Below are positions 47,313-55,024 of a stretch of DNA of 64,000 bases, in pieces. Within the stretch, counting starts at the first letter, position 1. Each line of letters starts with the position of its first letter. The notes below the pieces were generated by a model that made no database searches, had not been told where the DNA came from, and saw only the letters and a list, made by a program, of their open reading frames with translations. The position numbers and the translations under genes are program-made. Source of the stretch: Chitinophaga varians (GTDB lineage: Bacteria > Bacteroidota > Bacteroidia > Chitinophagales > Chitinophagaceae); the NCBI RefSeq assembly GCF_012641275.1, contig NZ_JABAIA010000002.1, forward strand, positions 1 to 64,000. Reading direction: 5' to 3'.

Positions 47313-48404
47313 TTAGTTGCTTTTGAACGCCACCGATTGAATAATCACATCCAGTTTTTTTAATACGGGGAGGTCTGAACGAAGGACTTTATCACCGGTC
47401 ACCTGGTCATATTGTTTGGGATCGCCGGTATTGTTGGCTTTCAGCTGGATGACAACGCCTTTGCCTTCGAGGGCACCGCCCTGCCAGTCGCTTACGAGGC
47501 CGCCGTTGGTCCATTCGAAAGCATTGATACGGAAAGGACGGCCGTTTACCTTGATCAGTTTCTCCAGCGGATCACCGGCTTTGATGCCGTAGGGAGATTT
47601 CCATTTGGAGGGGAAATGGGAAAAGGTAAGGATGTTGCCGTTTTCGCCGTCAAACTGTACTTCCAGTTCGTCGTCGGTGTCAGGATAGATCACGTAAGCT
47701 TCTCCTTCTTTGGTGCCTGCCAGATCGGTGGCTTCGCGCTGCGTCACATTGTCTTTACCGTACATTTCCACCAGTTGTTCCGGTGTACGCACCTGGAACA
47801 GCGGTTTCACCTCCCAGCTGCGTGTATCCGCCACAGTGGTGGTAGCGGCTGCAGGAGCAGCGCCTTCTGTAGTTGTGGTGGCAGTACCGGCAGCGGCTGT
47901 TTCACCGGCGGAAGCCGTGGTGCTGTTGCTGGTGGAGGCTGCGGCCTGCGCAATAGCGGCTGGGGCCTGTTTGCCGGTCACCGGACCGGTATAAGTCTTC
48001 AGAAAATCGCTTTTGTCTTCCAGCAGCGCTTTGGTATCGTTCTTATATTTATTGGCGGTATAAGTGGCCAGTGGAAAAACACTGTTGGTTTGCAGGTCCA
48101 TATTGCGCAGATTGGCGATGAACCGCTGCCGGTTACAGTCACTGTACTGGTACAGGTATTTCAACGCTGCGTCCAGGGCAGGAAGATCGTTTTTCAGGTT
48201 GAACATGGTGGAGTCAATGTCCAGTCCGCCGGAACCACTGCGGTTCAGTTGCTCCGCGATATAGCCGGTAATGGAGTCATTCTTCAATGTATAATGATGG
48301 GCCACCCGGGCAGAGAAATCTGCGGCAACAGTTTCCGACAGCTTGGTCTGTGCGCTTAAAGCCAGCGGAAAAATCAGGGCAACCAATACAAAAAGCCTTT
48401 TCAT
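47313..48404 (-). CDS. Secreted protein of unknown function with Ala/Thr-rich linker
   Basis: 363 residues with a signal peptide (LFVLVALIFPLALSAQ). The N-terminal helical part (about 20-145) is followed by a low-complexity Ala/Thr/Ser linker (about 150-200), then a C-terminal beta-rich domain beginning near WEVKPLFQVRTPEQLVEMYG and containing YVIYPDTDDELEVQFDGENG and SPYGIKAGDPLEKLIKVNG. The latter resembles repeat units that describe mechanical or substrate-binding folds, but no family is recognised. It is monocistronic, with the terminator in copy B of the palindrome. Confidence 0.75.
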   Translation of the reverse strand: MKRLFVLVALIFPLALSAQTKLSETVAADFSARVAHHYTLKNDSITGYIAEQLNRSGSGGLDIDSTMFNLKNDLPALDAALKYLYQYSDCNRQRFIANLRNMDLQTNSVFPLATYTANKYKNDTKALLEDKSDFLKTYTGPVTGKQAPAAIAQAAASTSNSTTASAGETAAAGTATTTTEGAAPAAATTTVADTRSWEVKPLFQVRTPEQLVEMYGKDNVTQREATDLAGTKEGEAYVIYPDTDDELEVQFDGENGNILTFSHFPSKWKSPYGIKAGDPLEKLIKVNGRPFRINAFEWTNGGLVSDWQGGALEGKGVVIQLKANNTGDPKQYDQVTGDKVLRSDLPVLKKLDVIIQSVAFKSN

Positions 48405-48615
48405 GTGCGCGGTATTGAATGATAGTAATAGTGACAGCGATGACTGCCAGAATCATCACTAAATTATGTAATATTTGCCATTGCCGTTGAAAATACTGCG
48501 GTGATGGCCGGAATATCTTAAACGTACAGATACTAAAATATAGTATTTTTAAATCCGCCAGGACTTCGTTCCGGCTTATTTTTTTAATTGACGATTGCCT
48601 GAATCACCCGTTGTT

Positions 48616-50289
48616 ATGCGAAATGTTTTGTACCTGTTGTTGGTATCCCTGTTAATGTCCTGCGCCGGCCAGAAAACGAAGTACTCAGTAGCGGACGTGC
48701 CGGACCCCAAAAAAAGCGGTGGCGGCTATATCAGTAACCCCGATCATCTACTTACTGCCGGAACGGTAAACGGCCTGAATGAAAAACTGGCCACCCTTGA
48801 TAAGAGCGGCAGGGCACAAGTGGCCATGGTACTGCTGAAAACCATCGGCGACAATGAGCCCCGCGATTTTGCCCACAAGCTGTTCAACTACTGGAAAATC
48901 GGAAATGCCAGTACCAATAACGGCCTCCTGGTACTGTTGGTGGAGGATGCCCACCGGCTGGTATTTGAAACCGGCAAAGGACTGGAAGCGGATATGCCTG
49001 ACGTGATCTGTTTCCGTATCCAGCAGGACTATATGATCCCGTATATCAAAAACGCGGATTATGACCAGGCATTTGAAGAAGGCCTGAAATCCATCTCCGC
49101 CCAGCTGCATAGCGGCAATTATGCCTATGATAAAGACATGCAGCAACCGGTGGAAGACCATTCCCTGCTGCCGGACGCCGGGGACACCCGGGATGCTCCC
49201 GAGCCACAGGGGCTGGTGGCCGTCCCATCTCCAGCGCCGGCTGAAATCTCCAATGATCCCAATGAGGCAGCTGGAGCGGTGCCTTCGGGCCTTACTGCGG
49301 ACGAATATGTCGCCAATGCCCGGCCTTTTGTGACGCAGCCCTCACAAACGACTGACTACGCCGTGAGAGGAGAATTCGGCGGCAGCACTTACTTCGCGGG
49401 CTTCCTCTGGCTGGTTATTTCGGCAGCTATGATGAACGTGTTCTTTGGGAAAAAGCCGAAGCAGAAAAAAGGCAGCGACCCCATGCCGGTGAGAATCAAA
49501 GATCTGCCCAACGACTTTCTGCGTCCTGGTCTGGCCGGCCTGTTCTTCATTCATGTGACGGCCTTCGTCACCCTTAACTTCCTGGCTTTTAAACGAGGCT
49601 GGTCCGTCAATTTCTTTACGGCCTTTGTGCTCTATTATATCCTGTGGACGCTGTTTATGATCATCGCGGTGCTGGTGATATCCATCAGGGCAAAAAGCAT
49701 CCTGCGCGACAAAGACCGTCAACAGCAATGGTTAAGTCACTCCCGCACCGCCAATAGGTTCAGGGCGGCGAAATACGTTTTCCCGCTTCCGCTCTGGTTT
49801 TATCTGGCAGGGCTGAAACGGCGCATGGACAAGCTGCGCAACAGCCCATACGATTGCCCGGACTGTTCCCATGCCTTGCATAAGCTCTCAGAGGAAGACG
49901 AAGATGTCTACCTTAAAAAAGAACAGGTGATAGAAGAAGACCTGATGGCAGTGGATTATGACGTCTGGAAATGTGATACCTGCGATCACCGGATGGTACT
50001 GGATTATACCAATGTGAACACGGCGATGTCCGAATGTCCGCATTGCTCCTATATTGCGTTGGAGGCCAAACAGTCTGTCACCAAAAAGAGAGCCACTACC
50101 AGGGCGGCTGGTTGGGGCATCACTACCTACGCCTGTGCGATATGTTCCTATAAACACGACTACCGTTTTGAGATACCCCGTATCAGGGAATCATCATCAT
50201 CTTCTTCGTCTTCTTCCTCTTCGTCGTCCTCTTCTTCCAGCTGGGGAGGCGGATCTTCCGGGGGCGGCGGCGCCAGCAGCAGCTGGTAA
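48616..50289 (+). CDS. TPM-domain lipoprotein with zinc ribbons and poly-Ser tail
   Basis: 557 residues from the ATG at 48616 (MRNVLYLLLVS), chosen because it places the lipobox LLMSC at residues 13-17; a 7-residue extension from 48595 is unlikely. A TPM (YgcG-type) domain follows (about residues 40-180, e.g. LDKSGRAQVAMVLLKTIGDN). Then come a Pro/Ala linker, transmembrane helices (FLWLVISAAMMNVFFG, and two more near residues 310-360), and a C-terminal region with zinc-ribbon pairs (CPDC, CDTC, CPHC, CAIC). The end is a run of about 17 Ser encoded by mixed codons and a W-GGG-SS-GGGG-ASSSW tail like other TPM proteins. Membrane-associated, function unknown. Confidence 0.82.
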   Translation: MRNVLYLLLVSLLMSCAGQKTKYSVADVPDPKKSGGGYISNPDHLLTAGTVNGLNEKLATLDKSGRAQVAMVLLKTIGDNEPRDFAHKLFNYWKIGNASTNNGLLVLLVEDAHRLVFETGKGLEADMPDVICFRIQQDYMIPYIKNADYDQAFEEGLKSISAQLHSGNYAYDKDMQQPVEDHSLLPDAGDTRDAPEPQGLVAVPSPAPAEISNDPNEAAGAVPSGLTADEYVANARPFVTQPSQTTDYAVRGEFGGSTYFAGFLWLVISAAMMNVFFGKKPKQKKGSDPMPVRIKDLPNDFLRPGLAGLFFIHVTAFVTLNFLAFKRGWSVNFFTAFVLYYILWTLFMIIAVLVISIRAKSILRDKDRQQQWLSHSRTANRFRAAKYVFPLPLWFYLAGLKRRMDKLRNSPYDCPDCSHALHKLSEEDEDVYLKKEQVIEEDLMAVDYDVWKCDTCDHRMVLDYTNVNTAMSECPHCSYIALEAKQSVTKKRATTRAAGWGITTYACAICSYKHDYRFEIPRIRESSSSSSSSSSSSSSSSSWGGGSSGGGGASSSW

Positions 50290-50302
50290 AAGCGTATAAA
50301 AA

Positions 50303-50335
50303 AAGGGCGTACCGGATGAGGGTACGCCCTTTTAT
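50303..50335. terminator. Bidirectional terminator between convergent genes
   Basis: AAGGGCGTACC pairs with GGTACGCCCTT around a 7-nt loop. A-rich sequence on the left and T-rich on the right let it serve both the TPM gene and the convergent gene at 50354. Confidence 0.85.
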
Positions 50336-50353
50336 GTTGTTCGTTCCTTTGTT

Positions 50354-51196
50354 TTATTGGCCTGCGTCCATTTTACCGACAACCTGGTAACCGGTGCCAT
50401 TGTTGGTATTTACCTGTTGGTAATACATACCGTCGGGTGACAGGAAGTACTGTTGTCCGTTGATCTGTACAGAACGGCTGCCTTCAGGGAGCGCTTTCAG
50501 AAGATCACCAGGAACAGCTTCGGTGCCATTGTTGGTGTTGTTGTTATTGTTGTTGTTATCCTGTGGCGTAACCACTGTATCGCCGATCTTACCGTTTTTA
50601 CCCACCACTTTAAATCGACGGCCGTTGTCAGTCATGGTTTCCTGATAGTAGGTGCCATTCAGCTCGTAATAGGTGTTACCGTTGAACTGTATTTCAGAAG
50701 CACCATCCGGCAGGTCCGGAACAGCTGCGCCCATCGGCGGATCTACCACACGGTAGCCGTTGTTGTCATTGTCAGATTCGTAGTAAGTCCCGCCGGAATA
50801 ATAAATCGGGCCGAATTGAGGGCCAAGGGCAAAGTAGCCATATGGCAGGGTGGAAACATAGAATCCAATGGGAGGAAAGTAGTAAGGACGGTACCGGTAA
50901 TAACGACGGTAGCCTGGTCCATACCATCCATGGCTGTAATAAACGCCTCCATGGTAAACAGGTCCGCGGTAGCCGTGGTAGAATCCCCTGTTTACAGGAG
51001 CCATTGTTCTGGGAGCGCTGAAATTGCTACGGGAACCAAAGTTGGGAGCGGACATTCTTGCTCCTCCGCCAAAGTGACCGCCGCCACCTCCAAAATGTCC
51101 TCCGCCACCACCATGACGTTGAGCAAATGCGCCGGTTGCTGTAGTTGTGCATAACAGCCCAATCAACACAAACAGCATATAAAGTCTGTTTTTCAT
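50354..51196 (-). CDS. DUF6515-like secreted protein, Gly/His/Tyr- and Asn-rich
   Basis: 280 residues from the ATG at 51196 (MKNRLYMLFVLIG), which puts a signal peptide ending in GAFAQ at the start; the upstream 13 residues are rejected. The mature N-terminus is Gly/His-rich, then Tyr/Arg/Pro-rich (YRRYYRYRPYYFPPIGFYVS). Three repeats of about 45 residues share the pattern LP-x-G-x-x-x-I-x-x-x-G-x-x-Y-Y-x-x-x-G-x-Y-Y, and an Asn run (about 8) with a mixed Asn/Thr tract lies before the last one. The pattern is that of DUF6515 proteins of Bacteroidota. Function unknown; an envelope role is likely. Confidence 0.72.
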   Translation of the reverse strand: MKNRLYMLFVLIGLLCTTTATGAFAQRHGGGGGHFGGGGGHFGGGARMSAPNFGSRSNFSAPRTMAPVNRGFYHGYRGPVYHGGVYYSHGWYGPGYRRYYRYRPYYFPPIGFYVSTLPYGYFALGPQFGPIYYSGGTYYESDNDNNGYRVVDPPMGAAVPDLPDGASEIQFNGNTYYELNGTYYQETMTDNGRRFKVVGKNGKIGDTVVTPQDNNNNNNNTNNGTEAVPGDLLKALPEGSRSVQINGQQYFLSPDGMYYQQVNTNNGTGYQVVGKMDAGQ

Positions 51197-51252
51197 CTTC
51201 TTCGGATTATAATGTTTAGACTGATACCAGATCAAATAGTTTAAGCGGAAAC

Positions 51253-52203
51253 TCAGGCAGAAGGCGTACTAAGCGCATCCGTGAACTGTTGTGACAATTC
51301 GATGATTTTAGCCGATTTCGCCACGGCCTGTACCCATTCCACAGGAATGCTGTCCAGCCCGTAATGCAGGCCTGCGGCAGCTCCTGCTACAGCACCGGTG
51401 GTATCGGTATCGCCGCCCAGGTTGACAGCTGCCAGCACGGCATCCTGGTAATTGCCGGTGTTCAGCAGGCACCAGAGCGCGCTTTCCAGCGTGTGTACCA
51501 CATAACCGGAGCTCTGAATATCGTTTTCTGTCAGATTGGTAATGTTATCCTGTAATATCCGGTTGAAAATCCTGATCTCCGCCGGATTGAACTGTTGTTC
51601 TATGATAAAATCATTCACCGCCGCCTGCATGATCTGGTAAGATTCCTGTATGTCTTTTACTGTTAAAAGGTTCCGCAGAAACTCCACATATATGAAACAA
51701 GCCATCACAGAGCGGAAATGCAGATGCGTGATACCTGATACCTCTTTAACAATATGATAACGTTGTTTGATGCTCTCTTCCCGCGCCAGGTAAATGGCTA
51801 CCGGCATCATACGCATCAGGGAACCGTTACCGTTTTCAAATTCTTCAAAACCACCGGAGAACAAAGGAGAGGTGCCGGCGCCTATCCGCCTTAAAGCACG
51901 TTGGGTAGTATGCCCGATGTCAAATACCTTGTCATGTGCGCCCCAGTATCCGTCAGCATACCACTTCAGGAAGGTATGGGCCATATGTGTAAGGTTATAT
52001 CCGTGAGTGAGGCTTTCTGCTGTACAAAGGGTAAGGGAGGTGTCGTCTGAAAAGGTCCCCGGAGGCTGGTTCCAGCATCCATAACCAATAAATTCCCGGA
52101 TGGGATTTTCCTGGAGGTAGCTCCTGGTTTTGAACTCAACCGGAACACCGAGCGCGTCGCCAATGGCGGTACCCAGAAAAGCGCCTGTGATCTGTTGTTG
52201 CAT
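51253..52203 (-). CDS. ADP-ribosylglycohydrolase-family protein (DraG/ARH-like)
   Basis: 316 residues, no signal peptide. The fold's landmarks are present: GAFLGTAIGDALGVPVEF at the N-terminus, GTFSDDTSLTLCTAESL with the metal-binding acidic pair, FENGNGSLMRMMPVAIYLA, and near the C-terminus NLGGDTDTTGAVAGAAAGLH with the second metal-binding Asp cluster. Enzymes of this family remove ADP-ribose from arginine or related groups, or act on ADP-ribosylated nucleotides. The substrate cannot be inferred. It stands alone; the divergent side is the ~1.17 kb gene-free region. Confidence 0.9.
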   Translation of the reverse strand: MQQQITGAFLGTAIGDALGVPVEFKTRSYLQENPIREFIGYGCWNQPPGTFSDDTSLTLCTAESLTHGYNLTHMAHTFLKWYADGYWGAHDKVFDIGHTTQRALRRIGAGTSPLFSGGFEEFENGNGSLMRMMPVAIYLAREESIKQRYHIVKEVSGITHLHFRSVMACFIYVEFLRNLLTVKDIQESYQIMQAAVNDFIIEQQFNPAEIRIFNRILQDNITNLTENDIQSSGYVVHTLESALWCLLNTGNYQDAVLAAVNLGGDTDTTGAVAGAAAGLHYGLDSIPVEWVQAVAKSAKIIELSQQFTDALSTPSA

Positions 52204-52368
52204 AGAATGGGGATTTATATTGTATATATACTGAAAAACGTGCCAACAAATGTTTTCGGTATGTGAAAGCCGCTGTTTTGTTCAATTTGACCAGCGGATA
52301 GAGGTGTGTTCACTCTTGTTCATTAGTCAGATAACCCGGATGACTGTCTCTTTGTTCGGTTGGCGTTT

Positions 52369-52376
52369 TATCTTTG
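52369..52376 (+). promoter_or_regulatory. Putative -7 box TATCTTTG at the left end of the gene-free region
   Basis: Exact TAnnTTTG match. A TTTG occurs upstream at 52351-52354, but the spacing (14 nt) is shorter than the usual 19-21. If used, transcription would start near 52383 and run rightward across the hairpin array. Confidence 0.35.
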
Positions 52377-52724
52377 CATAGTAACATTTAGTACTGACAC
52401 CAGCATTCACCCCGGTGGGTTTTTGGTAACAGGAAAGGTTAAACGGAAATTATTACCCAATGTTAACTCCGGCAACTGCCGCCCCATTGTTTGTCTGAAA
52501 ACAGGCGTCAACAGCTTGTTTGATACGTACCAAGGCAGCTGCCCTTCAAAACCCGATCTATTATGCACGCTTTTTTGTTCAACGCACATCGCCAGACATG
52601 TACCTTCCTCGGAAAATATCATTGCTGCTTTTTTGCTCATTGCTGGCCTAACTAGCCAAAACTGCTTTGACCAACCATTGCTACTGATTCAACAGCAATT
52701 TTTATGGGAATAGGTGGATGAAAC

Positions 52725-53243
52725 GGACTGTTTTTCCAGACAGTCCCCCGAAAGAAATTTCTGAGTCCAAATGCAGGTATATAAGATGAAGGCTGAAGGG
52801 ACTGCCTTTCCAGGCGGTCCCCCTCAGAAAACGTCTTGCTGCCGGTAAACGGGCCACTACATAAATGTTGGAATGCCATGTAAAAGAAGGAAAGGAAAGG
52901 ACCATCTGTCCAGATGGTCCGGTTTTCCGCCTCGCATGACAATTCCCAAAGCCACTAAAAGTGCCATATGAACCATGTGGGCAACTGCTATCAACAGCTT
53001 GTTCGCAGTACGATTGATTCAGCTTCAGGGACCGTCTTTTCAGACAGTCCCCTGCCAGACAATTCAGGTTGCACCGCAACCTTCATCATAAATAAAAAAA
53101 TAAACAGGCTCTATTCATAAGCGAAACGGTGGAATTTAACCACGGACCGTTTGTCCAGGCGGTCCTGCTAAAGATTTTCAGATTAAGGACGGATTGAGAA
53201 TGGTAAGATCAATATCAGCATAGGCCGCCTTTCCAGGCGGCCT
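52725..53243. repeat. Array of six 22-nt hairpin repeats
   Basis: Copies: 52725-52746, 52799-52820, 52899-52920, 53029-53050, 53144-53165 and 53222-53243. Each has two 9-nt arms and a 4-nt loop. Left arms in order: GGACTGTTT, GGACTGCCT, GGACCATCT, GGACCGTCT, GGACCGTTT, AGGCCGCCT. Loops: TTCC, TTCC, GTCC, TTTC, GTCC, TTCC. Right arms: AGACAGTCC, AGGCGGTCC, AGATGGTCC, AGACAGTCC, AGGCGGTCC, AGGCGGCCT. Read on the - strand the loops are GGAA or GAAA (GNRA-like) in four copies and GGAC in two. Spacers are unequal (52, 78, 108, 93, 56 nt) and unrelated in sequence. Confidence 0.85.
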
Positions 53244-53278
53244 TGTACTATACAACTGATGAGTCATGGGTTAAGCAT

Positions 53279-53309
53279 GGGGCGTTTGTTTAAACTGCCC
53301 CGCTTTTTT
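53279..53309 (+). terminator. Degenerate seventh hairpin with T-tract (putative terminator)
   Basis: GGGGCGTTT (53279-53287) and AAACTGCCCC (53292-53301) pair with one bulged base around loop GTTT, followed by GC and six T. About 13 of 22 positions match copy 5 of the array. It would end a rightward transcript from the array before the aldo/keto reductase start at 53370. Confidence 0.5.
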
Positions 53310-53369
53310 AACTTCGTCTGGTATGCTTCTGCGGAAGCGATAGCCGGAAACCTGTTAAAACCCGCTTTT

Positions 53370-54266
53370 ATGCAATATCATCAGTTAGGGAGGTCAGACC
53401 TGCACATCAGCGAAATCAGCTACGGCTGCATGTCGCTGGGCAGCGACGATGCAGACAACGCCCGCCTGGTACAACAGGCCATAGACGGAGGCATCAACTT
53501 TTTCGATACCGCCGACCTGTATGATCACGGGCGGAATGAAATCACCCTCGGGAAAGCGCTGGAGGGCAAAAGACAGGATGTTGTCATTGCCACCAAGGTG
53601 GGCAACCAATGGCGGCCGGACGGCAGCGGCTGGGACTGGAATCCACGCAGGGAGTATATCCTGTCCTGTGTGGAAGAGAGCCTGCGCCGGCTCAATACGG
53701 ATTACATTGACCTGTACCAGTTGCACGGCGGCACCCTGGAAGACCCTGCGGACGAAACCATCTCGGCGTTTGAAACGCTGGTGCAGCAAGGAAAAATCCG
53801 TTATTATGGCATATCCTCCATACGCCCCAATGTGATCCGGACTTTTGTGGAACGGTCCAATATCGTGAGCGTAATGATGCAATACAGCCTGCTGGACCGC
53901 CGCCCGGAAGAAAGTTGTTTCCCGTTGCTGGAACAACACAACATCGGTGTGCTGGTAAGAGGCGCCGTGGCAAAAGGCCTGCTGGTTAATAAAGCGCCGG
54001 AGCCATACCTCAACTACGATGCTGCCGATGTGGCAAAGGCCGCTGCGGCGGCACAACGTTTGTCCGTTGCCGGCAGAGGGCCAGCGGCCACGGCGTTACG
54101 GTATGTGCTGCAACAACCGGCCGTCACGACGGCCGTAGTGGGCATGCGTACCGCTCAACAGGTACAGGATGCATTGGCTGCCGCCGGCGCGGTGCCGCTT
54201 ACAGCAACGGAAATACAGCAACTGCAACAGGTATTGCCGGTCAACAGATATGAGCAGCACCGCTGA
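53370..54266 (+). CDS. Aldo/keto reductase
   Basis: 298 residues from the ATG at 53370 (MQYHQLGRSDL), the usual family start. An in-frame ATG at 53259 would add 37 residues spanning the terminator hairpin and is rejected. The NADPH-dependent AKR barrel shows the catalytic tetrad: Asp and Tyr in FFDTADLYDHGRNE, Lys in VIATKVGNQW, His in LYQLHGGTLED. The nucleotide-binding tail is AAATALRYVLQQPAVTTAVV, then GMRTAQQVQDAL. Substrate unknown. A short gap of 53 nt separates it from the DJ-1/PfpI-like gene on the same strand. Confidence 0.92.
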   Translation: MQYHQLGRSDLHISEISYGCMSLGSDDADNARLVQQAIDGGINFFDTADLYDHGRNEITLGKALEGKRQDVVIATKVGNQWRPDGSGWDWNPRREYILSCVEESLRRLNTDYIDLYQLHGGTLEDPADETISAFETLVQQGKIRYYGISSIRPNVIRTFVERSNIVSVMMQYSLLDRRPEESCFPLLEQHNIGVLVRGAVAKGLLVNKAPEPYLNYDAADVAKAAAAAQRLSVAGRGPAATALRYVLQQPAVTTAVVGMRTAQQVQDALAAAGAVPLTATEIQQLQQVLPVNRYEQHR

Positions 54267-54319
54267 TGCCCATCTAGCAGGATCATTTATTATATTGTAG
54301 ATAATCAAAAGTCCTTCGT

Positions 54320-55024
54320 ATGCAGAAACTCAAAATAGGCATGCTCCTGTTCCCGGACATGACCATATTGGACTTCACCGGCCCTTATGATGTATTTGTA
54401 AAAGCGCCCTGTTTTGAAGTGGTGCTGTTGGGAGAATCCACTGCTCCCGTGAAGGTGGAGGGTGGCCTGACGGTACAGGCTTCCGTGGCGCTGGCCGACA
54501 GTCCGCAGCTGGACATCCTGTTTGTCCCTGGTGGGAAAGGCATCAATCCTTTGCTGACTAACCGCACGGTGCTGGATTTTCTGCAGCGGCAGGCGGCGGG
54601 CGCAAAATATATTACCAGCGTCTGCACGGGCGCGCTGGTATTGGCGGCCGCAGGGCTGTTGCAGGGATATAAAGCCACTACGCACTGGCGTTCGCTGGAG
54701 CTGTTGCGTATGCTCGGCGTGGATGTGGTGGAAGAGCGGGTGGTGAGAGACCGTAACCGTATCACCGGCGGCGGTGTAACGGCCGGTATTGATTTTGCGC
54801 TTACGCTTACTGCCATGATCGGCGGCGAAGAGCTGGCCCGTATTGTGCAGTTGCAGCTGGAATACAACCCGGCGCCGCCTTTCCGGGCGGGTTCTCCGCA
54901 TACGGCGGGCACGCCGGTATTACAGGCTACCCGGGAACTAACGAAACTGATGCTGGAGACCAGAAGAGGTATTATCCGTGAATTGCTGCAGGCGCACGGA
55001 ATGCCTGCTGCGCCTCAGTCCTGA
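54320..55024 (+). CDS. DJ-1/PfpI-family protein, isonitrile hydratase-like
   Basis: 234 residues. GATase1-like fold with the nucleophile elbow SVCTGALVLAAAGLL (Cys at about 96), the IGMLLFPDMTILDFTGPYDV start characteristic of the InhA/isonitrile hydratase and AraC-associated subgroup, the conserved PGGKG segment, and THWRSLELLRMLGVDV and TGGGVTAGIDFALTLTAMIGG toward the C-terminus. No DNA-binding domain is attached. The 3' end overlaps the convergent desaturase gene by 53 nt. Activity on isonitriles is a family-level possibility, not shown here. Confidence 0.88.
   Translation: MQKLKIGMLLFPDMTILDFTGPYDVFVKAPCFEVVLLGESTAPVKVEGGLTVQASVALADSPQLDILFVPGGKGINPLLTNRTVLDFLQRQAAGAKYITSVCTGALVLAAAGLLQGYKATTHWRSLELLRMLGVDVVEERVVRDRNRITGGGVTAGIDFALTLTAMIGGEELARIVQLQLEYNPAPPFRAGSPHTAGTPVLQATRELTKLMLETRRGIIRELLQAHGMPAAPQS

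Larger units (their letters stand above)
52383..53309 (+). ncRNA. Candidate structured noncoding RNA spanning the hairpin array
   Basis: A stretch of about 930 nt between a -7-like box (52369) and a hairpin with a T-tract (53279-53309). No ORF here has recognisable protein character. Six 22-nt hairpins lie in its right half, and paired positions change together: stem position 6 is A-T in copy 3 and G-C in the others, position 7 alternates T-A and C-G. Non-Watson-Crick positions are G-T type on the + strand in copies 1, 2 and 5, and only copy 4 favours the - strand, which hints at a + strand transcript. Other small palindromes are GGCAGCTGCC (52534) and GGTTG/CAACC (53067-53081). No known RNA family is recognised. 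Expression is not shown. Confidence 0.35.

Noticed and set aside
47412..48359. 315-codon + strand ORF opposite the secreted protein gene
   Set aside because: The - strand frame has a signal peptide, domain-like end and proper terminator; the + strand product is Gly/Val/Phe-rich without motifs.
52360..52713. 117-codon + strand ORF in the gene-free region as a protein gene
   Set aside because: No recognisable fold, signal or family; Cys- and Leu-scattered composition, no clear ribosome binding region, and its end lies just before the hairpin array. It overlaps equally open - strand frames.
52725..53243. CRISPR array
   Set aside because: Repeats are imperfect palindromes of 22 nt with covarying arms, spacers vary from 52 to 108 nt, and no cas genes are present.
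52725..53243. Integron attC cluster or transposon ends
   Set aside because: No integron core sites (GTTRRRY), no integrase or transposase gene, and no gene cassettes between the repeats.
53259..53369. N-terminal 37-codon extension of the aldo/keto reductase
   Set aside because: It crosses a terminator-like hairpin with a T-run, and the family start MQYHQLGRSDL fits at 53370.
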